From Actinacidiphila yeochonensis CN732 (GTDB taxonomy: Bacteria; Actinomycetota; Actinomycetes; Streptomycetales; Streptomycetaceae): a DNA stretch of 64,000 bases. The DNA is taken from assembly GCF_000745345.1 (NCBI RefSeq), contig NZ_JQNR01000005.1, positions 3,844,001 through 3,908,000 on the forward strand, written 5' to 3'. Both the position numbers and the translations under genes were made by a program. Below, in pieces: positions 63,393 through 64,000 of the stretch. Numbering within the stretch: position 1 is the first letter of the stretch; every line of letters begins with the position of its first letter. The notes beneath the pieces were generated by a model. It was not told where the DNA came from, made no database searches, and saw nothing but the letters and a program-made list of their open reading frames with translations.

Positions 63393-64000
63393 CTACGCGT
63401 CGTAGACGTCCGCCTTGCGCGGCGAGGGGTCCTGCACCTGGCCGCTGAGCGTGGAGGAGCGGCCGGCGAACTGCGTGACGTCCACGCCGTTCTCCTCCAT
63501 CACCTGGATCGCGGCGGCGTGCACCGCCCGCAGCACCGGCGTGGCCGCCCGCAGCGCGTCGTCGGCCATGAACCGGTGCTGCCAGGGCTTGTCCACCCAG
63601 ATGTGCCGCAGCCCGAACGGCTCGGGCAGCGTCAACTTGCCGCCGAGGTGGTCCAGGACCGGGGGGAACCAGGTCAGCGGGGCCCGCGCGGCCAGCCGCA
63701 CCACCTCGTCCGGCGTGATCAGCGGCAGTTTGACCGTCCTGGTCTCCCAGAACTTCACCTGCTTGCTCACCGTCTTCGTCGGCGCCGAAGGGCCGCCGGT
63801 GAAGAGCGAGTTGATCGGCCCGAGGGCGTGCCCGGTGATCTCCACCCGCAGCGTGTGGGCCAGCACCGTCACGGTGATCATCAGGGTGATCACCAGGTTG
63901 CCCTCCCACAGCACGAACTGGATGCCGAGGTAGTGCCGGTTGCCCCGGCCGAACTGCTGGGTGTTGCAGATCCGCTGGATCTCGAAGTCCTTGACGGTGA
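63393..64000 (-). CDS. Unrecognised protein, N-terminus cut by the window edge
   Basis: At least 202 codons; the frame is open to the right edge (reading TVKDFEIQRICNTQQFGRGN, then HYLGIQF and VLWEGNLVITLMITVTVLAHTLRVEI). A hydrophobic stretch (VITLMITVTVLAHTL) may be one membrane span. TRTVKLPLITPDEVVRLAARAPLTWFPPVL, cut in two here, and HIWVDKPWQHRFMADDALRAA follow, and the end is SPRKADVYDA. High third-position GC shows it is coding. I do not recognise the family. Convergent with the HIT gene. Confidence 0.75.
   Translation of the reverse strand, partial: TVKDFEIQRICNTQQFGRGNRHYLGIQFVLWEGNLVITLMITVTVLAHTLRVEITGHALGPINSLFTGGPSAPTKTVSKQVKFWETRTVKLPLITPDEVVRLAARAPLTWFPPVLDHLGGKLTLPEPFGLRHIWVDKPWQHRFMADDALRAATPVLRAVHAAAIQVMEENGVDVTQFAGRSSTLSGQVQDPSPRKADVYDA

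Overview
The window is chromosomal DNA of a Streptomyces-like actinomycete. GC is very high with strongly GC-biased third codon positions, GTG/TTG starts are frequent, and it carries the sporulation gene ssgB, an arginine cluster argC-J-B-D-R-(G)-H, a giant BluB-CobT fusion, and the neighbours thrS, a HIT-family gene, cobL and cobA. These are core-chromosome genes. I see no insertion sequence, prophage, rRNA or CRISPR array.

Layout. 1-277: C-terminus of a UvrA-type ATPase. 1010-3630: a MerR regulator divergent from a two-domain alpha/beta hydrolase gene; the intergenic promoter has the stretched 19-bp spacer and dyad typical of MerR control. 3734-4835: an ArsR repressor with a DUF2071 gene and a likely self-operator. 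5029-12071: arginine biosynthesis, with tightly coupled argCJBD, then argR, a wrecked argG, and argH behind its own ArgR-like promoter. 12259-13850: a YCII/DGPF protein with an ECF sigma factor. 14021-28460: an accessory block rich in oxidative tailoring enzymes (two paralogous acyl-CoA-dehydrogenase-type flavin enzymes, an epoxide hydrolase, an FAD monooxygenase, a glycosyltransferase, an MFS exporter, an SDR, an AraC regulator, an aldo/keto reductase, a P450, a DUF899 protein and an epimerase-like protein). No PKS, NRPS or other recognisable core enzyme is present. 29294-35883: PlsC, two GNATs, a secreted triple-repeat protein, membrane proteins and a methyltransferase. 36106-44108: cobalamin and tetrapyrrole genes (cobL, bluB-cobT, cobA) and an rRNA/tRNA methyltransferase. 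44557-48875: two acyl-CoA dehydrogenases behind a KstR2-like palindrome, and a membrane-anchored Ser/Thr kinase. 49929-50385: five tRNA genes. 50963-55210: chorismate/aminodeoxychorismate enzymes, a tandem GNAT, a DsbA-like protein and a membrane protein. 55518-59625: an acidic-repeat tail-anchored protein, ssgB, two identical tRNA-Val(CAC) genes, a lipoprotein and a cyclase-like protein. 59894-64000: thrS, a potassium channel, a HIT protein and a truncated gene.

What stands out. (1) argG is a remnant: its first few codons and its last ~80 survive in different frames, while the promoter and ArgR-like sites in front still serve argH. (2) Eight loci carry a frame break that one extra base in a short G/C run would repair, always with the same sign. 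This looks more like a systematic sequencing or assembly fault than decay, so those genes are probably intact. (3) The coreless tailoring block is the best candidate for an undescribed biosynthetic or catabolic system. (4) Several good regulatory palindromes sit upstream of recognisable genes (MerR target, ArsR target, KstR2-like site, ssgB upstream palindrome).
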